Shown one piece after another: positions 16,787-25,361 of a stretch of DNA of 64,000 nt (positions are counted from its first letter, which is position 1; every line of letters starts with the position of its first letter). A program made the translations under genes and the position numbers. The stretch covers positions 16,238 through 80,237 of the forward strand of contig JAKVBV010000004.1 in the NCBI GenBank assembly GCA_022446965.1. The letters run 5' to 3'. The stretch comes from Phycisphaerales bacterium (GTDB lineage: Bacteria; Planctomycetota; Phycisphaerae; Phycisphaerales; SM1A02). A model generated the notes under the pieces. It was not told where the DNA came from, did not search any database, and saw only the letters and a program-made list of their open reading frames with translations.

Positions 16787-19700
16787 ATGCGCATCGTTCT
16801 GCATGCACAATGGTCCGCAGGTCACCTGCACTGCTGGGGGGAGTCCCCACAACGATGGCGTGATCGCTCCGGCGATGGGTCGGTGACAGCGGGCACCGTC
16901 GAGCACGACTTCGCCGTGCCGGCCGACGCCCTTGCTCAACAACTGGGGACTGACACAGCGACCGCGGGCACGTGTGTTCTGAACCTTCCACGTGATCTCC
17001 TCGGGCCTTGCCCAAGTGATCGCCTCGCCGTAGCCCTCGCCCGGGTGGAACGAGCCGAAGACCCCTGGATGGGCGCGGTCTCCGTGCCCACCATGGCGAT
17101 GAGCCCCATCGACGCGGTCGCGTGGTTGCTGCGCGTGCGTCAGCACGATCTACCGGAAGACTTCGAAGCCGGGCACGACCTGCGGTTTCTCGCCGAAGTG
17201 GCGGCCTTCGCTGTCGATCGGGTGGCCGATCAACGCGTGGTGCCCACCATGCGGCTGGATGCCGAAGGTGCCGTCAATGCCTCGTGGCGCCCGTGGCTGC
17301 AAGATGAAGAGGGCGCCGAGCGCCTCGCCATGTTGCTCACCGCCATGCCGCCTGCGGCTCGCGCCGTGGATGACGCCCTCGGTGACGACGCCTGGCCGCG
17401 ATTGGCCGACGCCCTAGGCACCATGGTTGACGCCCTCGTACGAGCTCGCCTCACCCGCGAAGACTTCATCGAAGCGCTCGAAGGCCGAAGCTGCGACGAC
17501 CCGCATGTGGTCTGGTTGCACGGGCTGCTGGGCAACGCCAACGCGGTGCCTGCCGTGGGCGATGATGCGGTCAAGCTGTTTCGCGATGTCCGCTCATGGC
17601 TCGGCCGGCTCGATGATCTGGCTGGCAATGCTGATTTGCGGCTGTGGTTGTCGCTGGAGGCCCCTGAAACGGGTGACGGCCAGTGGATCCTGAGTGTGGG
17701 CCTCGTGCCTCGACACGATCAGGACATGCGACTGACGGCTGAAGACATCTGGCAGGAGGCCCCGGAAGTGCGGCAGGCTGCCGGGGATGTCGATCCGCAG
17801 GAAGCCCTGATCACCGAATTGGGGTCGGCCGCACGCATCTGGCCGGAGATGGACAGCCTGCTGACCGAAGCGGCGCCCACCTCGCTCAACTTGCCCACCG
17901 CCAAGGCGTGGGCCTTCCTCGGCGAGTACCGCCCGCTGCTTGAAGATGCCGGCGTACTCGTGGACGTGCCACGGTGGGTGGGACAGGATGACGCGCGGTT
18001 AGGGCTGCGTTTGTCGCTCAGCGCCGTCGACGAGGCACCGAAGGGATTGGAAACCCGCATCGCCTATCGCTGGATTGTCGCAGTAGGCGAACAGCGACTC
18101 ACGCTCGAACAGCTGCTGCGTCTGAAACAGAGCGGTGAACGCCTCGTGCGCATCGACGATCAGTGGGTGGAAATCGAACCCGAGCAACTCGACGCTGCGA
18201 TCTCACTGCTGCAGCCCGAAGCGGCACAAGAGGCATCACTGCTTGAAGCACTGCGTCTGGCTGGCGGCGGCGACGCCGCCACGGCCGGCATGCCGGTGTT
18301 GGGTGTTGAGGCCACCGGTTGGCTCAAGGGCCTGCTTGGTTCACCGGAAGACGAGTCGATGGAGCACATCGACCAGCCCGAGGCCTTCAAGGGCGAGTTG
18401 CGGCCATACCAGTGCATGGGTCTGTCGTGGCTGTCCTTCCTCGATCGCCATGGGCTCGGCGCCTGCCTGGCTGACGACATGGGTCTGGGCAAGACCGTGC
18501 AGTTGATCGCATTGCTGCAATGGGAACGCGCCGCAGGTCGTCTGTGCGGACCAACCCTGCTGGTGGTGCCCACCTCGGTCGTAGGCAACTGGCGCCGCGA
18601 ACTGGAGCGGTTTGCTCCAGAACTCAACGTGCACATTCAGCACGGCCCCGAGCGTCCCTTGGGCGACGCCCTCGCCGTGGTGGCCGCCGACAACGATGTC
18701 ATCATCACCACCTACGCCCTCGTGGCCCGCGACCGGGAGTCGCTCGAGCCCATCGAATGGCATCGCGTGGTGCTCGACGAAGCCCAGTCAATCAAGAACC
18801 CGCCCACCAAGCAGGCCGGTGCGATTCGCGCCCTCAACGCTTCGAGGCGGGTAGCCCTCACCGGTACGCCGGTGGAGAACCGGCTCACCGAGTTGTGGTC
18901 GATCATGGACTTCTGCAACCCGGGTTTCCTGGGCGATCAACCCACGTTCCGCCGTCGCTTCGCCCGACCTATCGAACGCCATCGCGACGATGCCGCCGCG
19001 GCCGACCTGCGTCGGCTCGTACAGCCGTTCATCCTGCGGCGTCTCAAGACCGACCGCAATGTGATCGACGATCTGCCCGACTGCGTTACCACGCGAGAGC
19101 ATGCCGTGCTCACGACGGAACAGGCCGAGCTCTATCAGGAGTCGGTCGAGGAGATGCTCGGCCAGGTGGATCGATCCGAAGGCATTCAGCGGCGAGGTTT
19201 GATTCTGTCGCTGCTTGGCCGTTTGAAGCAGATCTGCGATCACCCGGTGCTGGCGGTCAAGGGTGACGCCGCCGTGACGAGCGCCGTATCCGAGGGTGAT
19301 CCCGCCGCATTGGCCCGACGCAGTGGCAAGGCCGTGCGAATGTTGCAGTTGCTTGAGGAAGTGCTCGCCAACGGCGAACGCGCGTTGGTGTTCACGCAGT
19401 ACCGCCGCATGGGTCGTTTGCTCGCGGCGATGATCGAACACCAACTCGAGTGCCGCACCTTGTTCTTGCACGGCGGTACGCCGGTGCCCAAGCGGGAGAA
19501 GATGATCGAGACGTTCCAGGATCCCGAGGGCGACGCCCCGGTGTTCGTGCTCAGCCTGAAGGCTGGTGGTCTGGGTCTGAATCTCACGGCCGCGAGCCAC
19601 GTGTTCCACTTCGACCGGTGGTGGAATCCTGCCGTCGAGCGGCAGGCCACCGACCGCGCGTTCCGCATCGGCCAGACACGCACAGTGCAGGTGCATCCGT

Positions 19701-19873
19701 TCGTGTGCACTGGCACACTTGAGGAACGCATCGACCGCATGCTCGAAGAGAAGACGGAACTGGCCGAGCGCATCATCGGTACGGGCGAGGAGTGGATCAC
19801 GGAAATGAGCACAGGCCAATTGCGTGACCTGCTCACACTGCGTGACGACGCCTTCTCGGGGGTGGAAGCATGA
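16787..19873 (+). CDS. SNF2-family helicase / ATPase
   Basis: A 1028-residue bacterial SNF2 protein (HepA/RapA-like superfamily II). Residues 1-500 hold the divergent N-terminal region typical of bacterial SNF2 proteins with an SNF2-associated domain. The ATPase core starts near 540 with LRPYQCMGLSWL, motif I CLADDMGLGKTVQLIALL near 562, motif II DEAQ (VVLDEAQSIKNP) near 662, motif III ALTGTPVENRLTELWSI, and the C-terminal helicase lobe with VFTQYRRMGRLL, LKAGGLGLNLT and ATDRAFRIGQTRTVQVHPF. These are DNA translocases that remodel nucleoprotein complexes; the target is unknown. The next gene overlaps its stop as ATGA, mirroring the usual SNF2 plus SWIM-protein gene pair. Confidence 0.93.
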   Translation: MRIVLHAQWSAGHLHCWGESPQRWRDRSGDGSVTAGTVEHDFAVPADALAQQLGTDTATAGTCVLNLPRDLLGPCPSDRLAVALARVERAEDPWMGAVSVPTMAMSPIDAVAWLLRVRQHDLPEDFEAGHDLRFLAEVAAFAVDRVADQRVVPTMRLDAEGAVNASWRPWLQDEEGAERLAMLLTAMPPAARAVDDALGDDAWPRLADALGTMVDALVRARLTREDFIEALEGRSCDDPHVVWLHGLLGNANAVPAVGDDAVKLFRDVRSWLGRLDDLAGNADLRLWLSLEAPETGDGQWILSVGLVPRHDQDMRLTAEDIWQEAPEVRQAAGDVDPQEALITELGSAARIWPEMDSLLTEAAPTSLNLPTAKAWAFLGEYRPLLEDAGVLVDVPRWVGQDDARLGLRLSLSAVDEAPKGLETRIAYRWIVAVGEQRLTLEQLLRLKQSGERLVRIDDQWVEIEPEQLDAAISLLQPEAAQEASLLEALRLAGGGDAATAGMPVLGVEATGWLKGLLGSPEDESMEHIDQPEAFKGELRPYQCMGLSWLSFLDRHGLGACLADDMGLGKTVQLIALLQWERAAGRLCGPTLLVVPTSVVGNWRRELERFAPELNVHIQHGPERPLGDALAVVAADNDVIITTYALVARDRESLEPIEWHRVVLDEAQSIKNPPTKQAGAIRALNASRRVALTGTPVENRLTELWSIMDFCNPGFLGDQPTFRRRFARPIERHRDDAAAADLRRLVQPFILRRLKTDRNVIDDLPDCVTTREHAVLTTEQAELYQESVEEMLGQVDRSEGIQRRGLILSLLGRLKQICDHPVLAVKGDAAVTSAVSEGDPAALARRSGKAVRMLQLLEEVLANGERALVFTQYRRMGRLLAAMIEHQLECRTLFLHGGTPVPKREKMIETFQDPEGDAPVFVLSLKAGGLGLNLTAASHVFHFDRWWNPAVERQATDRAFRIGQTRTVQVHPFVCTGTLEERIDRMLEEKTELAERIIGTGEEWITEMSTGQLRDLLTLRDDAFSGVEA

Positions 19874-20730
19874 TTCGCGGTTCCGACGAAGCTCGCGCTC
19901 CACGTCCATCGCGTCGTCGCGGCCGACGGTTGCGGCTCAAGATGGAGCAGGACCAACTTCGCGCCAACGCCTTGTGTGCAGCGTGGATCGACACCGTCAC
20001 GGCGCTCGTGGGGGAGGCTGCCATGGCGGACGGTTTCACGGCGGCCAAGGAAGGTGCGGTGCGCAGTCTGGACTTCAGTGCCGGTCGCATTTCCGGTCCA
20101 GTCGAAGCTGACGGCGAAGCGCCGCGCAACGTGGCCTTCATCCTGCCGGTGATCGATGATGCGTCATGGGATGCCCTCGTGGCCGACATGGCCGGGGAGG
20201 CTGTGTACACCGCACGACTGCTCGAAGGCCAACTACCGCCGGATCTCGAAGCGCTCTTCAGCCGTCGTGGTCTTGCCTTGGTCCCGCCACAAGATGACGG
20301 TCTCGCTGTGGACGCCGACAAGCGCGTCACCAAGCAGCACTGGCGGCCGGCCGCCGTGGCATGGTTGGTCGCCGAGCGGCTGACCACCCATCCGCTGGAG
20401 TTGCTCACCGTGCGGGGGATGCCGGCAGAAGTTTTGTTGGAGCGATTGCGACACCATCGCACCCGTCGCAACGCCGACGGTTCCGAGGCGCATCCCCTGG
20501 CTCAGATTGATCCGCAATTGATGAAGGGTGAGCCCATCTCCGCGGCGGCGTCAGCGTTCTGGCGGAGCCCGCATCCTGTCCACGATGTACCCCGCGATGC
20601 GCATCCTGAGCACGCCCTGTTGCGGCGACTAGGTGGGTCGAGCCTGGGTGGCAAGTTCCCCCTCTGTGGCCTGCTGGCGACGATCTACGACGAGATCGCC
20701 AGTGAGGCCCGCGATCTGCAGGATCGCTGA
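19870..20730 (+). CDS. SNF2-helicase partner, SWIM-protein-like but without the zinc finger
   Basis: A 286-residue basic-start protein overlapping the helicase stop by ATGA. In many bacteria the SNF2 gene is followed by a SWIM zinc-finger protein; the order, the phrase RRGRRLRLKMEQDQLRANALCAAW, the AAVAWLVAERLTTHPLELLTVRGM segment and a late AFWRSPHP motif resemble those partners. The SWIM signature CxCx(n)CxH is absent: only two cysteines exist (residues 36 and about 269). It may be a degenerate homologue or a separate family. A functional link to the helicase is inferred from coupling. Confidence 0.6.
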   Translation: MIRGSDEARAPRPSRRRGRRLRLKMEQDQLRANALCAAWIDTVTALVGEAAMADGFTAAKEGAVRSLDFSAGRISGPVEADGEAPRNVAFILPVIDDASWDALVADMAGEAVYTARLLEGQLPPDLEALFSRRGLALVPPQDDGLAVDADKRVTKQHWRPAAVAWLVAERLTTHPLELLTVRGMPAEVLLERLRHHRTRRNADGSEAHPLAQIDPQLMKGEPISAAASAFWRSPHPVHDVPRDAHPEHALLRRLGGSSLGGKFPLCGLLATIYDEIASEARDLQDR

Positions 20731-20858
20731 ACAGGCGCAAGTCATGCTGGGGCAGGGGATTCCTCCCAAACCGCATAACCCGCTTAAGTGGCCCTGCATC
20801 TGGGTCGATGGATGAGCACGCCACGAGGGTGGAGCCTCGAGGCGGTGAGGAGTTCGCC

Positions 20859-21032
20859 ATGTCCACGTCCCCTGATGATCGTTTCAAGGACCTTCGCAAG
20901 GCCCTGCAGGCGGTCGACGCCGATATCGATGCCGCCCGCAACAAGCGGCAGGCTGACGAATCACCCGAGACGGTGCGCCGTCTTGCAACACGTCGAACCG
21001 ACATCCCGTGGTGGATGAAACAAGCGGGCTGA
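20859..21032 (+). CDS. small hypothetical protein
   Basis: A 57-residue charged protein (MSTSPDDRFKDLRKALQAVD..., ending RTDIPWWMKQAG). A GGAG at 20849-20852, 6 bases before the ATG, decides the start, although an in-frame ATG exists 51 bases upstream. The conserved-looking DIPWWMKQAG end and the terminator just after it support a real gene. Predicted helix 8-50. Function unknown. Confidence 0.55.
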   Translation: MSTSPDDRFKDLRKALQAVDADIDAARNKRQADESPETVRRLATRRTDIPWWMKQAG

Positions 21033-21057
21033 ACACAGCGGATACGCACGAATGACA

Positions 21058-21085
21058 GCAGGCCTTCCGGAAGGGGAAGGCCTGC
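21058..21085. terminator. bidirectional terminator between small gene and rplS
   Basis: GCAGGCCTTCC and GGAAGGCCTGC form a perfect 11-base-pair stem with a 6-base loop between the two converging genes. It would end the rpsP-trmD-rplS transcript. Confidence 0.78.
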
Positions 21086-21110
21086 CGTCGCTGTGTGTTT
21101 GGAATTGAGA

Positions 21111-21488
21111 TCAGCTGGTGTGCTTCAAGCCGCGACGCTGATCACGCAGACGACGGGCTTTGCCCACGCGGCTACGCAGGAAGTACAGCTTGGCTCGACG
21201 GGCATCGCCGCGACGGACGACTTCGATCTTGGCGATGCGAGGGGAATGCAGCGGGAAGATCCGCTCCACACCTTCGTTGGCCACGATGCGACGCACGGTG
21301 ATCGTGCGGTTGACGCCACGGCCACGCTCGGCGATCAGCACGCCTTGATAGACCTGCACGCGTTCCTTGTCGCCTTCGATGATGCGAACGTGCACGTCGA
21401 TCGTGTCACCCACGCTGAACTGCGGAAAGTCAGCTGGGTCACGAAGCTGATCGGCGGTGACGCCTTCGATGATTGATTGCTTGCTCAT
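21111..21488 (-). CDS. rplS: 50S ribosomal protein L19
   Basis: A 125-residue L19, a protein at the 30S-50S interface. Family features: FSVGDTIDVHVRIIEGDKERVQVYQGVLIAERGRG, TITVRRIVANEGVERIFPLHSP and KLYFLRSRVGKARRLRDQ. The N-terminus carries a short extra segment. Last gene of the rpsP-trmD-rplS cluster. Confidence 0.98.
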   Translation of the reverse strand: MSKQSIIEGVTADQLRDPADFPQFSVGDTIDVHVRIIEGDKERVQVYQGVLIAERGRGVNRTITVRRIVANEGVERIFPLHSPRIAKIEVVRRGDARRAKLYFLRSRVGKARRLRDQRRGLKHTS

Positions 21489-21568
21489 GGTTCTGCTTCT
21501 TTCGGTTTCGACCTCGAATGGGTCGTGGCAACTTGAGTCGCTGTGCTCAGGGGTTGCCGTTGATGGAA

Positions 21569-22276
21569 TCAGTCTTTGGGGTCTTCACGCAGATCAGGAC
21601 GTCGTTGCTGTGTGCGTTGTCGTTGTTGTTCTCGTCGCCAGGTGGCGATGGCACCGTGGTCACCGCTGAGCAACACTTCGGGCACCTCTCGGTTGTCCCA
21701 GACACGAGGTCGTGTGTAGTGCGGCGTATCCAGCAGGGGTGTGCCGTCGTCATCCGTGATCGAGAACGAGTCTTCTGCAGCGGAGTCATCGTGGCCCAGC
21801 GCTCCAGGGAGCAGTCTGGCGATGGTGTCGACCAGCACGAGTGCCGGTAGTTCTCCGCCGGAGAGCACGTAGTCGCCGATGCTCACTTCTTCGGGCTCGA
21901 GTGCGTCGATGACGCGTTCGTCGATGCCTTCGTAGTGGCCGGCGATCAACAGGAGTCGTTCCTGTCGTGCCAACGACTCGACATGATCTTGTGTGAGTCT
22001 CCTTCCTTGCGGCGAGAGCAGCATCCTGTGCGTTCGTCGCGGGTCCTTGTCTTCAACGGCCAGCACCGCATCGTGCAACGGCTGGCACATCATCACCATG
22101 CCTGGTCCGCCACCGAACGGTCGGTCATCCACCTTGTTGTGCTTGTCCCTGGTCCAGTCACGAATGTCGTGGACATGAACCTCGAGCAGGCCGCTCTCCC
22201 GTGCTCGGCCCACGATGCTCGCATCGAGCGGGCCCGTGAGCATGTCGGGGAACAAGGTCAGGATGTCGATCCGCAT
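21569..22276 (-). CDS. trmD: tRNA (guanine-37-N1)-methyltransferase TrmD
   Basis: A 235-residue SPOUT methyltransferase that makes m1G37 in tRNAs. It begins MRIDILTLFPDML and shows DDRPFGGGPGMVMM, the trefoil-knot SAM site LLIAGHYEGIDERVID and EEVSIGDYVLSGGELPALVLVD, and the C-terminal PHYTRPRVWDNREVPEVLLSGDH substrate region. Full family length. The ATG is 19 bases after rpsP's stop; rimM, which normally sits between them, is missing. Confidence 0.97.
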   Translation of the reverse strand: MRIDILTLFPDMLTGPLDASIVGRARESGLLEVHVHDIRDWTRDKHNKVDDRPFGGGPGMVMMCQPLHDAVLAVEDKDPRRTHRMLLSPQGRRLTQDHVESLARQERLLLIAGHYEGIDERVIDALEPEEVSIGDYVLSGGELPALVLVDTIARLLPGALGHDDSAAEDSFSITDDDGTPLLDTPHYTRPRVWDNREVPEVLLSGDHGAIATWRREQQRQRTQQRRPDLREDPKD

Positions 22277-22295
22277 CGGTGCGGTGCTCTGGGCC

Positions 22296-22565
22296 TCAGC
22301 CCTCGAGCTTCTGCCCCGGAGTGGGATCGATGTCCGACCGCTTGAGCAGCGTGCGCACCGTGTCACTGGGCTGGGCACCAACGCTCAACCAGTACTTGAT
22401 GCGATCAGCCTTCAGGCTGAGCTGCTTGTCTTCGGGCGCGACCGGATCGAACCAGCCCAGCTCTTCGATGACCCGCCCGTCACGGGGGGCTCGCTTGTCC
22501 ATGGCATTGACGCGGTAGAAGGGACGGTGCCGGCGTCCCATGCGCTTCAGTCGCAAAACGACCAT
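22296..22565 (-). CDS. rpsP: 30S ribosomal protein S16
   Basis: An 89-residue S16, with VVLRLKRMGRRHRPFYRVNAMDKRAPRDGRVIEELGWFDP as the family core. An AGGAGGAGT ribosome-binding site precedes the ATG. First gene of the rpsP-trmD-rplS cluster. The leader of about 135 bases may allow regulation. Confidence 0.98.
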   Translation of the reverse strand: MVVLRLKRMGRRHRPFYRVNAMDKRAPRDGRVIEELGWFDPVAPEDKQLSLKADRIKYWLSVGAQPSDTVRTLLKRSDIDPTPGQKLEG

Positions 22566-22707
22566 ATGACTCCTCCTGTGCACTGCACGTGGCTCGGTAC
22601 ACCGTCGGCTCGATGCCGACTGCCGTGTCCGGCTCGCTCCGGGAATGGTGCCTGAGTCAAGAGGCCCCACCGTGGGGAACGAGCTTCGCCGCGTGGACGA
22701 ACGGAGC

Positions 22708-22713
22708 ATTGTA
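22708..22713 (-). promoter_or_regulatory. candidate -10 of rpsP operon
   Basis: TACAAT on the minus strand, 142 bases upstream of the rpsP ATG, between the protease gene and rpsP. The hexamer equals those before gyrA and gyrB. The palindromic repeat at 22733..22745 lies just upstream. Confidence 0.35.
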
Positions 22714-22732
22714 GCGGAAACACGGATAAACG

Positions 22733-22745
22733 GGGGTCAGACCCC
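22733..22745. repeat. GGGGTCAGACCCC palindrome, copy A
   Basis: A perfect copy of the dispersed palindrome. On the minus strand it reads GGGGTCTGACCCC, and its central TGA is the stop codon of the M50 protease gene. Confidence 0.85.
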
Positions 22746-23405
22746 GGCCACGAGCTTGGCCACAGTGGCGGTGGCGGCGGCGGCGAGGCCCCAGAACACG
22801 CTGAAAGCCCCGGTCATGAAGATGAGCATCAGCACCATGAGTGAGGCGATGCCCGCATTGGGGTGGCTGCTCAGCCGGCGAATGGGCTCAAAAAGGCCCT
22901 CAAGGATGCGCCAGCCGTCCAGTGGCGGCATGGGAAGCAGATTGAACAGGCACAACAAGGCGTTGATCATGCCGCCGATCGACAGAAAGGTCACGGCGTA
23001 CGAGGCCATCGGGCCTTCCCACCCAGATCGCATGAGCAGGCCCAGCGCGACGCTACACAGCAGAAACAGTGCCAAATTCATCGCTGGCCCAGCAGCGGCC
23101 ACCAGCACGCTGCCCCAGCGCCGGTTGCGAAATCGGGCAGGATTCACGGGCATCACACCCCAGGCAATCCCCAAGATGGCGAACAACAGCAGTGAGAAGC
23201 CGCCCATGTGCACCATCGGGTCAAGGGTCATGCGGCCCAGTTCGCGGGGTGTACCGTCACCTTGCCGCAGGGCTGCCCAGCCATGAGCCAGCTCATGGAG
23301 CACGATCGACCCGATCACGGCCACCGTCCACGAGGCAACGGCAACCGCCCCAGCGGTGCCGCCGTCATGCCTGTCGAAGATCATGTGTACCCACCATCCG
23401 CTCAC
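22737..23405 (-). CDS. site-2 protease-like membrane metalloprotease (peptidase M50)
   Basis: A 222-residue membrane protein of the short M50 group (YwhC-like). The zinc motif HELAH is at 37-41 in the first helix, and the second metal ligand is D163 in NLLPMPPLDG. Five or six membrane helices are apparent. These enzymes cleave within the membrane; the substrate is unknown. The GTG at 23405 is preceded by a strong AGGAGGT five bases away, favouring it over an internal ATG at residue 8. The stop codon is supplied by a GGGGTCTGACCCC palindrome, suggesting that the repeat inserted into or formed the gene end. Confidence 0.85.
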   Translation of the reverse strand: MSGWWVHMIFDRHDGGTAGAVAVASWTVAVIGSIVLHELAHGWAALRQGDGTPRELGRMTLDPMVHMGGFSLLLFAILGIAWGVMPVNPARFRNRRWGSVLVAAAGPAMNLALFLLCSVALGLLMRSGWEGPMASYAVTFLSIGGMINALLCLFNLLPMPPLDGWRILEGLFEPIRRLSSHPNAGIASLMVLMLIFMTGAFSVFWGLAAAATATVAKLVAGV

Positions 23406-23740
23406 GGTCGACCTCCTAGGGTGCCGGAAAACCCCTCGTTTTTGAGGGCTGGAGCGGCATGCTATCGAAGGTTGGGCGCGTCCATGGCCGGATTGGCCAC
23501 TTTCTCACTGTCAGGGCGAACTCACCACGGCTGTGGGACATACGAATGGCCATGCAGGCTGTTGCTGTCACCTCACCGCCGCTGCGCGGACTCACTCGCC
23601 TTGGATCCGCGCTTCCGGTGGTGCCGACACCGTGGGAATGCTCGGCTAGAATCGCCACCGCCGTGGGCCGTACGGTGTCCCGAGTGGGGCGTCTTGGCTT
23701 GATCCGGGAGGATTCCGGAGCCCGTACGGCGAGTAGAGCC
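23406..23740. other. 335-base divergent region before the sigma factor
   Basis: The region holds a TAGAAT (23647..23652) ten bases before an in-frame GTG at 23663 that could be the true sigma-factor start, and a small hairpin CCCTC-N6-GAGGG (23433..23448). Nothing else is recognised. Confidence 0.45.
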
Positions 23741-24349
23741 GTGACAGCACCCACCGACGAACAACTCATCGAATCGCACTTGGCCGGAGACGCTTCGGCC
23801 TTCACCACATTGGTGGAGCGCTACGCCCTTGAGTTGGTCCCGTTCCTGACTCGGCTGACCGGGTCACGAGCGGCCGCCGAAGACGTCTTCCAGGAGACGT
23901 TCCTGCAGGTGCATCAATCAGCCCACACCTTTGATTTGAGCCGTCGATTCCGTCCGTGGATGTACACGATCGCGGTCAACAAGGGCCGTGACTGGCACCG
24001 CCGCAACAAGCGTCGCAAGGCGTTGTCCTTGTCGGTGCCCGTGGGCGAGGATGGCCGTGACAGCTTTGTCGACCTGCTGGCCGCCGACACGGCCTCGCCC
24101 GACGCCCCCATCAGTGCCAGCGAAGAGGCGGCCAAAGTGAAGCGGGTTGTCGACACCATGCCCGAACACCAACGCGAGATCATTCTGCTGAGTTATTTCC
24201 AGAAGCTCTCGTACAACCAGATTGCCGAGACACTTCGTATTCCACTGGGCACGGTCAAGAGCCGTCTCCATGCAGCAGTGGCGTCATTCGCCCGCGCGTG
24301 GGAAGTGGAATCCGGGTCACAGAAGGAACCTTCCGTTGACACACCCTGA
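23741..24349 (+). CDS. ECF-type RNA polymerase sigma factor
   Basis: A protein of about 202 residues with region 2 (ASAFTTLVERYALELVPFLTRLTGSRAAAEDVFQETFLQVHQ, then FRPWMYTIAVNKGRDWHRR) and region 4 (MPEHQREIILLSYFQKLSYNQIAETLRIPLGTVKSRLHAAVASF). Both are typical of extracytoplasmic-function sigma factors. The start is ambiguous: GTG 23741 begins just before conserved sequence, while GTG 23663 (26 codons more) fits the TAGAAT promoter. The next gene overlaps its 3' end by 14 bases and encodes a membrane protein, the place where an anti-sigma factor is expected. Confidence 0.9.
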   Translation: MTAPTDEQLIESHLAGDASAFTTLVERYALELVPFLTRLTGSRAAAEDVFQETFLQVHQSAHTFDLSRRFRPWMYTIAVNKGRDWHRRNKRRKALSLSVPVGEDGRDSFVDLLAADTASPDAPISASEEAAKVKRVVDTMPEHQREIILLSYFQKLSYNQIAETLRIPLGTVKSRLHAAVASFARAWEVESGSQKEPSVDTP

Positions 24350-25247
24350 CGATACGGGCACGCCTGCATTGAGCCCGGCTGATCGAGCCGCGATCGATCA
24401 CCTTGCTGAAGCAGGATTCAACGAAGACCAACTGCACGGTCTTGACGGCGATGCGCTCACACGAGCGCACGCCGCTCATTCGTTATTGGGGAACTTGAAC
24501 AGCTATCCCGATGGTGAACTCTCCGAAGACGACCGCACGACGTTGGTGCATGCCACGATGGCGAGAATTCGTCGCGAAGAAGACATGCAGCATCAACGGA
24601 TGCGGCTGCAGCCTGACGACGCTTCCGGCCGAGGCAGCCGAATGCGGTTCCGCCTAGCTGAGTTCGGCGCTGTCGGTGCCGTTGCCGCCATGGTGGCCGG
24701 CGCTGCCGTCCCCATGGCCCATATGGCCAAGGAACGCGCGGTTTCGCTGGGAACGCACCGAAACCTGTCTGCGCAGCACGCAGGGATCACATCGTGGGCG
24801 ACCGCCAACAATGGCCGACTGCCCTCCAGGGCGGTCTCCGAAGGCGTGTCTGACCTCACCGGCACGGCCGCGACCCAGTTGGACATTGGTGCGGTGATTG
24901 ATCACGGCCACTGCCACAAGGGCACGCTGCAGAATCCTCGACGGCCCGGAACCGGTGTCCATGGATTTTCGGTCATTGTGATGCCCATCTCAGGTGGCTT
25001 CTTTGGCGATGCGGAGCTGGTGTTGGTGGGCGACCGCAACCCCGCTCTGGAAGGCCTTCTGGATGGCCAGTCATTCGATGAGGCCATCAGCCAGCAGCGA
25101 TTTCGTCGGCGGCTGACCGACCATCCGGCGGTCCTGTTTGGTGATGGTCGGGTGATTGACGCCCGTAACGGCACCGTGAAGGGCGATCACGTCTGGAATG
25201 TGGACCGGTCCGGTGCCATCGAGCAAGATGTGCTGCTGGTGCACTGA
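24336..25247 (+). CDS. single-pass membrane protein coupled to the ECF sigma factor
   Basis: A 303-residue protein starting at a TTG with AAGGA 8 bases before it and overlapping the sigma gene by 14 bases. Residues 1-100 are acidic and hydrophilic (cytoplasmic candidate), one membrane helix follows (FGAVGAVAAMVAGAAVPMAHMA, about 112-133), and the remainder would be external. The C-terminal AVLFGDGRVIDARNGTV resembles the H-X9-DG-type ending of planctomycete prepilin-like proteins. Position suggests an anti-sigma factor, but I see no zinc-binding anti-sigma motif (HxxxCxxC). Function not proven. Confidence 0.65.
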   Translation: MTHPDDTGTPALSPADRAAIDHLAEAGFNEDQLHGLDGDALTRAHAAHSLLGNLNSYPDGELSEDDRTTLVHATMARIRREEDMQHQRMRLQPDDASGRGSRMRFRLAEFGAVGAVAAMVAGAAVPMAHMAKERAVSLGTHRNLSAQHAGITSWATANNGRLPSRAVSEGVSDLTGTAATQLDIGAVIDHGHCHKGTLQNPRRPGTGVHGFSVIVMPISGGFFGDAELVLVGDRNPALEGLLDGQSFDEAISQQRFRRRLTDHPAVLFGDGRVIDARNGTVKGDHVWNVDRSGAIEQDVLLVH

Positions 25248-25285
25248 TCCGGGGTGCTTTCCAAGCGTCCGGGACCGACAGGGCA

Positions 25286-25314
25286 TTGATTGAGGGGCCC
25301 GATGCGGCTATCCT
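25286..25314 (+). promoter_or_regulatory. sigma-70-like promoter of rpmI-rplT
   Basis: TTGATT, 17 bases, TATCCT: the best-spaced -35/-10 pair in the window. Transcription would start near 25321, giving a 41-base leader before rpmI. Confidence 0.6.
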
Positions 25315-25361
25315 GCTCGACTCGACACATTGAACGTGTGTCAGACAGGAGCTTCTTTGAC

